A stretch of 64,000 nucleotides of DNA from NCBI GenBank assembly GCA_963969395.1, contig OZ017796.1, positions 2,854,501 to 2,918,500 of the forward strand, read 5' to 3'. Under the pieces are notes generated by a model, which saw only the letters and a list, made by a program, of their open reading frames with translations, searched no databases and was not told where the DNA came from. Positions 37,880 through 49,830 of this stretch are shown here, one piece after another. The number at the start of each line of letters is the position of its first letter. The stretch's first letter is position 1. Both the position numbers and the translations under genes were made by a program. The stretch comes from Pseudoscleropodium purum. Taxonomy: Eukaryota; Streptophyta; Bryopsida; Hypnales; Brachytheciaceae.

Positions 37880-38200
37880 GAACATGAGTGATTGAATGCA
37901 TGAAAGATGAGTTAACTGAGTAAGTCTAGGCTATGTGATAACTGAGTGGATGAGGCATGGGATGAGTGGATGAGGATATATGGAGGTATGTGAGATTTTC
38001 TTTAAGAGTGAGTGAGGTTATAACTTACATGTGGTGACTGGTGAGGTTTGGTGAATGAGTGAAGGTTGTGAGGTAGGATGATGGTGAGTGATTGAGGGTA
38101 TGTGAGATTTTTTTCTGATGACTGAGTGAGGTTATATATGTGCTCAGTGAGTGAGGCTGAATCATGGTAATTAAGTAAAGGCTAGATCATGGTCACTGAG
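37880..38200 (+). repeat. Degenerate GAGTGAGG-type repeat inside the transposon
   Basis: Purine-rich plus strand with many imperfect copies of (TGA)GTGAGTGAGG and GATGAGTGGATGAGG, unlike the flanking AT-rich DNA. It lies between the left TIR and the transposase start, where the element's promoter should be. Confidence 0.6.
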
Positions 38201-38202
38201 TG

Positions 38203-39211
38203 ATGGCTATTTCAGATGAAACTCGTGCTCACATAGTAGGTTTGAGTGAAGCAAGAAAGGCAAGAGTTGACATTGCAGCTATTGTTGAAGTCCATGTTAG
38301 AACAGTTCAAAGGGTAGTGAAGAAATTTTGAGAAGATGGAACCTATAAGTGCAAACCTTGTGGTGGAAGTCATACTAAAAAACTTAGTAAAAGAGATGTC
38401 CGTGCTATTATACATGTCTCAAAAACTCATCGTTGCTCGACACTCTCTGTGATTACTAATATATGTTCTACTCAAGTGTCTAGATCGACTATTCGAAGGG
38501 CCTTACATGAGAGTGGCATTTTCAATCGAATTGTTGTTAAAAAACCTTTTTTTGACACATTGTCACATGTCTCAACGATTGGCATTTGCTCAAAAGTATT
38601 GTGGGTGGACTACAAAAGAATGGGAGAGAGTTGTTTGGACAAATGAGTCTACCTTTGAAGTTGGAAAAATTTTTAGACAAGTTCATGTTTGGAGAAATGC
38701 ATATGAGCGCTATTCATCAAGTTGTATAGTTCCAACTTTTAAGAGTGGGAGAACTTTTTTGATGATTTGAGGTGCATTTGCTGGAGGGTAAAAGTCACAA
38801 CTTGTTTTTATGCCCAAACATAGACATTCTGCTAAGGATTTTGTTGAAGTGGTTTACAATGTCGAGTTGCTTCACTTTATGAGTAGAAAGCCACATGGAT
38901 TGCTCATGGAAGATGGCACACCTATCCATCGTAGCAAAGTATGTGAAGAATGGAGACAAACACACCTTTTGGAGAAGCTTGATCGACTTGCAAATTCTCC
39001 CGATCTCAATCCAATTGAGAACCTTTGGAAGTTTTTGAAAGATGCTTTGCAACATGGCCCAATATGTCCAAAAAATTTAGATGACTTGAAAGTAATTATT
39101 GAAAGAGAGTGGAGGTTAATCAATGGTACAAAACTCCTTCAACTATGTCATTCTATGCCCTCTAGGTTACAAGCAGTGATTGAGGCAAATGGAGGACATA
39201 CACGTTGGTAG
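38203..39211 (+). pseudogene. Tc1-family transposase, DD34E type, inactivated
   Basis: About 335 codons, the usual Tc1 length. From ATG at 38203 it reads MAISDETRAHIVGLSEARKA, a helix-turn-helix (IAAIVEVHVRTVQRVVKKF), then a second HTH region (VSRSTIRRALHESGI), QRLAFAQKYCGWT and the catalytic domain. The second catalytic Asp is in EDGTPIHRS (codon 38912-38914) and the Glu in SPDLNPIENLWKFLK (39017-39019), exactly 34 residues apart. The first Asp site reads WTNESTF: Asn (38642-38644) replaces Asp. Breaks: TGA at 38329-38331, a +1 frameshift near 38565, TGA at 38768-38770, TAA at 38789-38791. TGA for Arg/Trp codons and Asp to Asn fit C-to-T or G-to-A transitions. The stop codon (39209-39211) lies inside the right TIR. 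It cannot be active as written. Confidence 0.93.
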
Positions 39212-39775
39212 ATTGTAAATATAATTTATTTGTATAAATTTTTTGACCTTGAAATTTGGCATGAATGTTGTTATCATAAAGAGCATGTTGTGCCAAAAAT
39301 TTCATGGTAAATAAGCAATTTTTCAGCCCTTGGGAGGGTGTCAAAGTTGAAGTAGTGAAACAATTTTCACAATTGTTTCACAAAATGACACATATTGGTA
39401 GATTGTTAATATCTTTTTTTGTATTAATCTTTTGGCCTTGAAATTTTTATCATATGTTATTAACATAAAGAGGGTTTTTTTCCAAGAATTTCATGGCAAA
39501 AAAAAAATAATTCAATCTTTGGGAGGCTGTCAAGTTGGCAGCAGTGAAAAAATTTCCATAGCTACCAATGTTGGTAGATTTTGAATAACTTTTGTTCAGT
39601 GAATCTTTTGGCCTTGAAATTTGTCATACATATAATTAACTTAAATATAATTCTTTGTTAAAAATTTCGTGGTAAAATACCAATTTTTGAGCTCTTGGGA
39701 GGCTTTCAAAGTTGGTAGTACTGAAATTTTTCTCACTGCGAATTCGAAAACGACATTTTGATTGGTACCCCACTG
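39198..39775 (-). repeat. Right TIR of the Tc1-like element
   Basis: Reverse complement of the left TIR, with a few substitutions and a one-base deletion in the second unit (CAACTTGACAG against CAACTTTGACAG). Its inner end overlaps the last codons and the stop of the transposase. Confidence 0.92.
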
Positions 39776-39777
39776 TA

Positions 39778-40350
39778 CATAGAACCAGAGTAATAAGCCT
39801 TGGCACAAATATTTTCTTTTTCAACTTAAGCATAATATCGGTTTTTCATGACCAGAGTTGAACCTGCTTCTCAATTCAGTTACAGCACCCCTGCCATTAC
39901 CGCATTTGTTGCAGTTCCTGTGGTAATATCTAAGTGGTAATATCTATATTGAGGCTGCCAAGTTTTGATAGCAGAGTACCAAGACTGACCTTTGAGGAAT
40001 GATGTGACGCATGAGCCACATAATCGTAATGTATCTGAATTTGTGTTACAAAATCTCACCTCCACCCAGCTGCAGGCAAGCCTCAAATAATGCACTACTT
40101 GTGCTTGCACTTGCACACAAGATTCGAAAGCTCCTCTCAAACACACCCACTGATTGTCGTAAGGAAAGGATCCCTCCCTCGTCGGACATGAGTGAGTATC
40201 ATTTCAGCACTTCAGGTGTGGATTAACTTACCTCAGTTGGAGCAAAAGAATAGCATAGGCAGCTTCAATCTCAGGAGACGCTGGCAACGAAGTTCTACAG
40301 TGAAGTCACTCTGGTGTACCAGCTACCTCACTCATGCTGATTAATTTAGA

Positions 40351-40396
<46 letters not shown>

Positions 40397-41139
40397 CACT
40401 TAGAATCTAGAATCTAGACACAAGAACTAACTTAACTTAGTACCAATATCCGAAAATATATTTCATGTGTTGAGAAGGAAAGATATATGTTAGGGTTGAT
40501 GTTTACAATGTGAATCCGGTCCACAAGTAGGTCTAAATTTGTTCCTAAAATCCTCAGTATCAACACTCTTTTTAACACCAAGTGCAAACATACCTTTATT
40601 AACTGTCTCCAGGAAACAGTGAGGGTGGGGGATGGATGTTTTCAGAATATCTATACAATGTTGTTTTTAAATGCGTGATTTTAGGTTGGATTGTTGTGTG
40701 AGTCAGGACTGGTGTAGACTGGATACACTATTTAAGTTAAGCTTACTACCTTATGGATGCCAAAAGATCAAGAAGCTGTAGATCTGCAAGTGCAGTATAA
40801 ATAAAATGTGATCTGTACTGGATGTTCTTTACTCTCATGTTCCTTTGCTAGCTTCGTGAATTAATATCATTAAGCAAAGTAGTGAAAGCTCTTCAGTTGT
40901 AGGTATACTTCAAATGAGTGAGTGAAGATTTGATACTTACTCTGTACTTGTTATGACAGCTTCACACATGTACAGATGGTAATACGAAATGTTTGACCCT
41001 TTAGACCATGAACAAAAATGAACAATCCACTTCTGGGTACAGCATGGTATGGATTATGTTGTAGGCTTTCCAACCATATAGGGGTAGTCTGCTTTTAAAC
41101 TGACCATTTAAGAGCTGACTGACTTTGGGGGGAGGCTAA
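39778..41139. other. Non-coding
   Basis: No gene recognised. It includes a TA microsatellite at about 40354-40391. Confidence 0.4.
40354..40391. repeat. (TA)n microsatellite
   Basis: About 38 bp of alternating T and A. Confidence 0.95.
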
Positions 41140-41345
41140 CCCAATTTTCAGGAAATTTTTGAAGGAAGAAAAATGGAATTGGCATTTAACTTAAGTTGTT
41201 TCATATTTTTTGAACCTTTGTGGAATTAGATACAGATTTTTGAAGTTGAATTGTAATGGTCACTAAAAGCAACCACCTCGTGAAATGTGTACTATTGGTA
41301 CATTGAAGAAATTAAAATGTACCTCTGTGTCATGATTGCTTTTAA
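41140..41345. repeat. Duplicated segment, copy 1
   Basis: Direct-orientation match to 47630-47832. Shared landmarks: AAGTTGTTTCATA, GAATTAG.TACA.ATTTTTGA, GTGAAATGTG.AC.ATT.GTA and ATGTACCTCTGT. No coding. Confidence 0.75.
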
Positions 41346-44300
41346 AGCATGGGTGTTTTTAGAACAAAGTACTATAGAAACCTTAAAGATCATTTGTAGA
41401 GTAGTTATGTGCTTGAAAGATTCTAAAAGAGTACTTTTATTTACATATGACATGCTCCTTACTTACACACAAGATTGTAAAGGAACTACATGAAAAGAAA
41501 GAAAGCTATAATCATTCCATAGTGAAAAAGTAGAGAGTAAGGTATCCATGAAAAAAAATTTGAAATACTCATTTCCATTAGCAAAACATACAACTAACTA
41601 AATTTTTATTTCATATGATATGTGAAGGGAAGGACAAAGTTTGAATATTTGAATGGCACTAGTTGAATCTACAAAAAAGTTGATTGTTCACAAAAGTTGA
41701 ATTAAATACTTTTTTGTCACATTTACATCCCAAAAGTGGTTGCTTCACTTCAAAGGCTTCAAAAGGGTGAGATGTAGATGTAAATTGTGATTACATCGAT
41801 GTCACAATGTCAAATTGCAAGTCATAATTACTCATACTAAAATTTTTGCAACAATGATCTCGTTGCATAAGAATCGTAGAATTTTCTTTAATTGGTAAGA
41901 ATTGAATTAAAAACCCAAAAAGTGCTTCTAATTTGGATAAAAGTTTATAGTAATAAGTAGGTGACCATCAAAATGAATAAAATCATTACATTAAAATGTG
42001 ACACTATACACTTAATATTGTACCAAGTAGATATGATCAACATTTTTTACTAAATTGTTCATAAAAATTGGAAAAATGTGATTCGACATCTGTTTGAATT
42101 TAGAAATAATTTTATTGACCTTCATTATTGAGTACAAGAAATAAATGCCCACAATGCATATATAGGAATCTATTCATGAAAATAATTACTAGAAATGGAT
42201 GTATAGGAAACATGTCATTTACCGTATGAACTAAATTTTTGTTACATCATTTGTTTTGGATAGTGCAAAAAACAATCTTTGTAAGAAAAATGATGATATT
42301 TACATCCATGGTCATAGAAGAGATATATAAATAAAACAAAACTTATCTATTCATGAAAAAGTGTGTCCATTCATCCAAAAGAGCAATACTATATTGAGAT
42401 CTTATAAGAATTTATCAATTTCATCCACTAAAAAATGGAAATATATTCCCTCAAATTTTTTCTTGCTCCTGATTAACTTTTCACTTCAAGAAAAAAACAA
42501 AAAGACACAATTATTTGTTGATTTTAATATTACAATAGACTACAAATTCTATTTAATGATTTCAAAGTGTAAATTGTCATTGACAATCAAGCCTTCAATC
42601 TACACCAAGGAAAATATTTTATAATTTTTTTTAGATTAACTTCTAAAACTCTAAACCACTTGAAGTGAGTCAAAATTAAAGCAATATTAAACAAGTACGT
42701 GAAAGCAAAGTTTTTTAAAATTTCCTTGTAAATTCTTTTTAGAAGGTCTAATAAATTAGCAACCAATGGATTGTAAAATGTCATGCAATTTTGACATGCA
42801 TGTGAATTTAAAGTTATAAGGATTTCTTATTTGAAGACCAACATAGGCTAGTGAAAGATTCATTTTTAATTTTATAAAGATGATTTTACTTTATTAGATA
42901 TAGTTATACAAATAAGCGTTGAACTAATCAATTTTCATTAGTGACATGAAAAATTTGGAGTCTTGTTGTTTTAAGGCAAGTATGTTATTTCTTTGCAAAA
43001 ATAGTACATAAAATTAGTTATTTGAATTCAATCTTGAGAGAATTTAAAAATGGAAATTGCATAGGATGTTGAGTATTTATTTAAAATGTTTTTGCCATTG
43101 GGATTATTATATTTCGATTCTATTGTAAGGAAATTTAAAATTAAGTTTTGTCTATAATCAATATCTTAGTTCACTATCTATTTAAATGTCACACTTTTGT
43201 GATACTTTTCAACTCTTGAAATTTTATTTCTAATTCAATAAATTTTACTTCATTATAGTTTCTCAATCCCCTCCTTGTATGTTATTTTATATTCAATGTT
43301 AAAGTCTAAAAACGTTGTCAAAGTAGACACCTATGGTTTTTTTTAATTTCTACTTCAAATGTCAAAATCTTTTTAGAAATCTTTCAATTCATGAACGAGA
43401 TTGTTCATAAAAACTCCAACAACTAACACTTAAGATCCAACGGTTCCGATCATAACATTTAAAAAATGTTTTGATTTTTTTATTAATTAATAACTAGAAA
43501 AAGGTACTTTGAAGTAATTTTTATGGCAAATGTAGTCATATATTGAAAGGATTAAAAACAATGTGAAGTTATAGGAAAATATGTCCTAAAATTATTTGAA
43601 TTTCCAATCAATGCATATGTATTCTCTTAACGCTTAAAGGACATTTCATGTTTGGGTTGAGTCAAACTTTATTAGATTTCTACATTAAAATTTATATTTT
43701 TCACATGTATTAGTATATGTCCAAAATTTAATTTAATTTTTCATGATTCAAAACAAAAAAATTGAATTTTATATGATATTTTAGAAAAAATTCTTTGTAA
43801 AAATCACAGCAATTGAAAAAATGTTGAAAGTGGTATGAAAATTTTCAAGAAAAATGGAAATAATAATGGAAAACATCTTAGTGTAATTAACATCTACCAA
43901 AGATTTGATCCAAAAGCTCAAAAGTGGTGTATTTTGAGCTCTCAAAATGCTATCTTCGAAAGGTCACAAAAATTACAATTTTAAGAATTTTGAAAAAAAA
44001 ATTAAATATACTAAGAAATAGATTATTGAGGCTACATTTTTATAATTAAAATTTAAAATATTTAAAACAAAAATCTATGTGAAAATTCAAGTTTTGACTT
44101 TCAAAATGCATGGAGGCTTGCAATGTCCTTTAAGAATTAAACAAATTTGAAGAATTACAAATTTAAAAGAGATTGCAAACCCCCATGCAAATGAGAGAAT
44201 TTTTGAATAAAAAATCAATTTCTTTAAGTTTTTTACTCTGGTACCTTTTAGGTGTATGACTTGGAACCTTAATTAATAACAATCATAGTTATTAGAGATT

Positions 44301-45292
44301 TGTGTAGATGAATGTTACAAATTTTGGCACCCAAGAATCTAGAATCTTACCAATGCATTGAAATGAAGGATTCAATTCATAAAAGAATCGTTGTTGGGAG
44401 AAATGGCAGTGTTTGATAAATTAGATGTTTGTTTTAGTTAGTGATGCTTGACTTGCTAAATTTATATAAGGCTTCTAAGCAACATTTGCAATTGCTATAG
44501 AAATTACACATACACATAAACATACATACATACATTCAAAGTGATAATGTGAATTAAAAAAAAGCAAGAGAAGAACAACTAGTTCGACTCATATGGACAA
44601 GTTAGCCTAGGAAGAAGGTTGAGAGATGAGTACCATTTTGGCTTGTGAAAACTATCAGAGCAAACCCCTTGTTGTTGCACCAAGTACCCTAAAATTCTTG
44701 ACGAATGAGCTATTATCTAACTTCACTACAATAGTGGTAAGGTGGTAAGCTTAGAAGGAAAGAGAATTGTTGTGTTGGGCCATGCTAGCAAGGATAGTGG
44801 CATGCTAGGCTTGATTGCAAACTTTGTGAGGGTGGAGATGCTCACCTTCAATAAATCATATATTTTTTTGCCTAAAACATTTGCTATCTAGGAATATACT
44901 AGTAATTTAACTTTTTTTTGGCACTATGGGGTCATAGTGCACCATTTCAAAATAAATTTCCACTTTTTGCCATAGAAAAGTAATCTTCTTTTGCCAAGAT
45001 ATTTCCATTTCTATCAAAAATGTAGATGGAGTTACCAAATTTGAATGAAAAAGTGCATGAATATGATTGAAAAAAGTTTTTTTGTTTCAAAAGATGGATG
45101 AATATAGAAATGCAATGTGTCACCAATTTTTAAGCGATTACCATCCCAATACTTTCTTAGAAAGTAAAAAAAATGTTGTTGATAACATAGATTCAAAAGT
45201 AAGACATTAAATCATGCCCACAAAACCTAAGTGGTGCACTTTTGATATGATCACAACTATGACTACAGGACCTAGCATCTTGCATCTTCACA
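41346..45292. other. AT-rich non-coding block
   Basis: Very AT-rich. 42810-43070 contains AAAGTTATAAGGATTTCTTA and a following AT module similar to 11385-11500 and to the 32-kb and 56-kb repeats. Near 44515-44540 is an ACAT microsatellite. No coding region is supported. Confidence 0.5.
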
Positions 45293-46539
45293 TATGTAGG
45301 GCCATCATTATAGTCTAGCATTTTTAACACATTACCCCCTTTTTCTATAGGCCTGAAGTTGCCCATTTTTTTTTGAGAAAATTCGGCATTCAATTGCCTA
45401 AAAAACCCCTCATGAGACCCGACTGGGCTCGTGGATGGTGGACACAATTGCAAGACTACAAGATGCAAGACCACAAAGGGCAAGACTCCAAGGTATAGGA
45501 CCACAACCCCAACGGCAACAATTCTAGGGTTTAGGGACAAAAGATTAGGGATTTAGTTTTCTTCACCCTGTGAGCAGTTGAGCTCCTATTATTTTTAATT
45601 TACATATCCCATATGATTTGTTTTATTATCTACCATCCTTCATGTATATAAAGAGCTTGCATTCTCAATTCTAAATGCAAATAATAAATGACTTTTGAAG
45701 AAAAGTGAGGTAAATGTGACATCATGCCTCATCATTATGGATTTATTTCAAATTAATGGTTTATTGTCTTATAGAGAAAGACAACATTTAAACAACTTTT
45801 TGAAACTTTACTAAAACAACATTTTGTTGGGCAAATCAAACATCACTTTAGTGTAGGACAATGGAGACAATATATTGGAGACAACATTTTTTGAGATAGC
45901 ATGTAAGATACAAAATTTCATTTGGAGGGCCTAAATTGTCCTTAATTTTGATATATAAAAATGTTGTCTCCAATATTTTGTCTCAATTGTCCTACACTAA
46001 AGTGTTGTTTGATTTGCTGCACAAATTTTGTTTTAGTAAAGTTTCAAAAAGTTGTTCAGGTGTTGTCCTTCTTTGCAAGATAATAGATCATTCATTTGAA
46101 ATGAATCCATTGTGATGTGGTATGATGTCACAATTACCTCTTTCTTCTTCAAAAGTCATTTATTATTTGCATTTAGAATTGAGAATGCAAGATCTTTACA
46201 TACATGAGGGGTGGTGGATAATAAAACAATTCATATGGGATATGTAAATTAAAAATAATAGGAGCTCAACCGCTCATAGGGTGAAGAAAACTAAATCCCT
46301 AATCCTTTGCCCCTAAACCCTAGAACTGTTGCCGTCGGGGTCATGGTCCTATACCTTGGAGTCTTCCACCTTGCAGTCTTGCGATTGTGTCCACCATCCA
46401 CAAGCCTAGTTGGATTCCATGAGGTTTTTTTAGGCAATTAAATATCCAATTTTCTCAAAAAAATGGGCAACTTCAAGCCTATAGAAAAAAGGGGGTAATG
46501 TGTTAAAAAATGCTAGACTATAATGATGGCCCTACACAT
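45293..46539. mobile_element. 1.25-kb foldback palindrome
   Basis: Two inverted arms of about 600 bp (45293-45892 and 45956-46539) separated by about 63 bp. Matching landmarks: GTAGGGCCATCATTATAGTC at the outer left and its complement at the outer right; CTAGGGTTTAGGG on the left with CCCTAAACCCTAG on the right; GTTGAGCTCCTATTATTTTT; ATAAAGAGCTTGCATTCTCA; GTGTAGGACAATGGAGACAA near the loop. The arms differ at many positions, so the palindrome is old. No flanking duplication or coding found. Either a foldback transposon or two inverted copies of one repeat. Confidence 0.85.
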
Positions 46540-47629
46540 TGGTGTCACAATGTTCCCCAAACCTCATTTCATCCATTGTGCAGGGCCAACACATACAAAA
46601 AAATTGCATACAAAAATTACATATTCAAAATTGTATACTCAAGATTGGCCTCCTTCAATTCGAACCACTAGAATGAAAGAGCCATGAAACTTAAAACCTT
46701 CTTGAAAGAAAGGCCACATATCCATTTGATTGTTCAAAAACCAAAATAACAACACTGGGTCCCATAGTTGTGATTGTATCATAAGTGTAACTAGTGTGCC
46801 ATGTGCCATTGCCATGGTCAAAACAGAAGGAAAAAAAAAAAAAAAATCTCATTTTTTTAATTCATAAAAACTTCAAAATTTAATAATTTTCACACCTTAG
46901 GTTTGAATGCCACAAAACCAAGCCTGTGCACCTCTCCTCACCGAGGGCTTTCCGATGATACCAAACACGCAAATGGGAGATGCACGGTCCGGGAGATCTC
47001 AATGTAACAAACAAATAAAACAAAACAAACAGCCTAACTTAATAGAAGGATACCTGGGTTTTGTGAGCACGATTTAACATCCTGTGATTCAAGGTGGATG
47101 TTCTTCCATCTCTCATGTAACTTAATTTGTTTGCTACCACTTGTTCACTTACTAACTTACAGCATGACATTAGGGTTAGGGTCTTTTCAGCAGAAGCAAA
47201 CAACAAGGACAGGTTGACTTGACTAAATTGCCAGCTCAGGAACAAATTATTGGCCTTGAGCGAATTTACAAGAAGGGACATGAGCAGATCATAATTGAAA
47301 AGTTGTTGGTAGTCCTGAAAACTCCACCAAATTCAAGTTTCGCATGTATTGCTTGTTGCCAGCATGCTGTTGAATGTCATGTCTTTTGAGGTGGAAGTTT
47401 AAGTACTTGAACAGTTCTAAAAAGAAAGATATACAAGTGAGGCAGTCTATCTATGATGAAGTACTTAGTATTGATACATGAAATAGTTGCCATTGTTGTT
47501 TTCAATGGAGAGTTTTCTTGCTCCAATGTAGTACTTAATTACATATAGGATAGGATGCTCTAATATTGCAACCCTTTTTATCAACTTGATTTGTGATTTA
47601 TAAGGATTTTGGCTTCATGAAACATTTTT
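46540..47629. other. Non-coding
   Basis: No gene recognised; small open frames at 46639-46821 and 47039-47281 (minus) lack any domain. Confidence 0.35.
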
Positions 47630-47832
47630 CAGTAAATTTTCAGTGAAAGAACTATGATGTTGACATTTAACCTAAGTTGTTTCATAATTTTTGGACCTTT
47701 GAGGAATTAGTTACAAATTTTTGAAGTGGAAATGGAGCAATCACTATAAGCATTCACCCTCCTGAAATGTGCACCATTTGTACATTGATGGTGCAGTAGT
47801 GAGTGCAATATGTACCTCTGTATTAGAAAGAC
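47630..47832. repeat. Duplicated segment, copy 2
   Basis: Partner of 41140-41345, about 6.5 kb away in the same orientation. Similarity fades on both sides. Confidence 0.75.
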
Positions 47833-49830
47833 ACTTTTAGAGCACGACCTGCTTTAGAGCACCCTACTACCTTATGACTCCTCATTTGCATTATGAAGCA
47901 GGTGTCAAAAACATCTAGAAGTATCTCCAATGAGTGAGAGTCTGTACAATTAGCTTACTTTTTTCAACACTATGGTTTCTTCTGCAGCAGTGCAGCTCTT
48001 CTGATGCAGTGCAGAGCATTTAGGGCAGCTGGGTCCTTCTCTTCAATGAAAATTGGAAATAGTCAACCTCATAGTCAGAGGGTTTTGGTATTTTTCAAAT
48101 AAGTCACCCATGTGGATGGCAGGTCTCACTTGTATTTTATCCTTTGCAATGAAATTCCGTTTTATTGGTGTTTAATTTGGGTTAAAATTCCGGTTGTCGT
48201 GGGTGGGGTGTCGTGTCGCTCAGTCCTCACTGCAACCCTTGAAGGTTGTATGTTTTAAAAATAAAATAAAATGCATTTCATTTGTTTAAAAAAAGAGAAA
48301 AGTCACATGCACTAAGGTAATGGAAATCATGTCCAGTTTCAGTCAGGAAGTCCATCCAACTTGTCTTTACTAAGTTAACCAAATTTTTAGTTTTTATTTT
48401 TATTTTTATTTTTATTTTGAAACAAATGAAATGGAATTTCATTTCAAGTGCAAAGTACATGACTGCCAGCCCTGGCGGAAGACCTACACGACGTTACCAA
48501 TGTCAGTAGTTGGACTCTGGATAGAATATAACTTCCTTTTCTTTTTCTTTTGAAACAAATGGTAAATTTCGTTGCAAAAGAGATCAAAACAGAACATCTA
48601 CTTGTCAGGTCAGGTTCCTTCGTCCTCGGTTCAATTGGTGAGATCTTTCAATGCTAAACCAGACACCAGAAATCAGTCGATCATACTTCTTGAGTGAACT
48701 TAAGGAATTACATTACTAACAGTGATCAATATAAGTTTATTATTCACTAGTCTTTTTGATATGGGGAATGTTTTGGACATCTAGAATGCTGTTTTAACAG
48801 CAAGTGCCGACATTCAAATTGGAATTAATCGCTGCACTAAGCTTACTGGGAGTGATAGTGGTGAGGACTAAGTTATCTCACATGCTTTCTGCTGTCTCTG
48901 ATGCACATTTCAATCGACAGTCCCTGCTCCATGGGAGCCACTTTGCCTTAAAAAATTTGGGCTTCCGTTGGCAATCTTATGCAAAAAAATTATTTCGTTT
49001 GATTGACCCTCATTCTGCATTCTTCAAGTGTGATGGGTTAAGTTAGATAACCTTTGAAGAGCTGAGGGGGCTTGTGGATGTTGTAGAACAAAGCTTGGAC
49101 AAAGCATAGAATCAAGATTGAAGATTGTTAGACATAAAGCGAAGTTGTACTCTTGAAGAGAGGACAATGAAGAATATAAATTTCAGCTTCTCAAAGGTTG
49201 AACTAAGCAATACATTAAAAAAAAAGCTTAATTCTTGGAATGAAATGAAATGTGCCAGAGTTCTACATTGATAGCATCAGTCTGGATGAAGGGACCGACT
49301 CTTTGTATTTTTGAAGTTCATTTACAGAGTTTAGATTCATAATGAAAGAAAAAGGGGTTAATGAATCAACCTGGATCATGTTGAAAATGTTAATGCAATA
49401 CAATCAGAAGAATACTTCCATCTCTCCTTTCACTCCGTAAGTTTCCATTCCGCAACCATTGAAATTTTGTGCACAGCAGAAGCCAAATGCACAGATGGGG
49501 AGAAACACCGAGTTTGTAATCCATGAGCAGAAATTCAAGAATGTTTTATTGCACGATGGTGTAGCTAACTCATACACATCTTAGCAATGAGGCAGCTTTC
49601 GCACGCCAAGTGAAATTAGGCGGCAGAGATTCAGCACTGCTCAGCCTTGATAGAATTACAAATCTCCTAAAAAAATCTTATTGACAGGACAAGGAATCAG
49701 ACAGGAGTGGAGATACCCACGATTAATTGGCTTACTTCTAAATAAGTTTTTACGCATACCAAACTTCTCTATTAAAATAAACCCCCGCCAAAGAATTGTT
49801 ACTTCTCCAGACCTCACATTTCAAATTAAC
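47833..49830. other. Non-coding with short retroposon ends
   Basis: Holds four ends of the GCAATGAAATTCC family: 48137-48175 and 48270-48296 on plus, 48390-48454 and 48536-48580 on minus (the minus ones preceded on the plus strand by T-rich tails, e.g. (TTTTTA)n at 48391-48418). The open frame 48804-49046 is unrecognised. The right end is PME 3' flank. Confidence 0.5.

Larger units (their letters stand above)
36971..39775 (+). mobile_element. Complete Tc1-like DNA transposon with long TIRs
   Basis: A 2805-bp element whose ends read CAGTGGGGTACC and GGTACCCCACTG, flanked by the TA duplication (36969-36970, 39776-39777) diagnostic of Tc1/mariner. TIRs are about 577 bp (36971-37548 and about 39198-39775) and nearly identical; I count only about a dozen differing positions. 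Each TIR holds three diverged tandem units. The interior has a GAGTGAGG-rich stretch, then one transposase pseudogene. The long TIRs make it a foldback-like Tc1 element. Confidence 0.95.

Noticed and set aside
37880..38200. CRISPR-like or other regular array
   Set aside because: The repeats are degenerate with no unique spacers, and the DNA is plant nuclear.
45526..45540. Telomere sequence
   Set aside because: Only about two TTTAGGG-like units, present in both palindrome arms; an interstitial motif, not a chromosome end.
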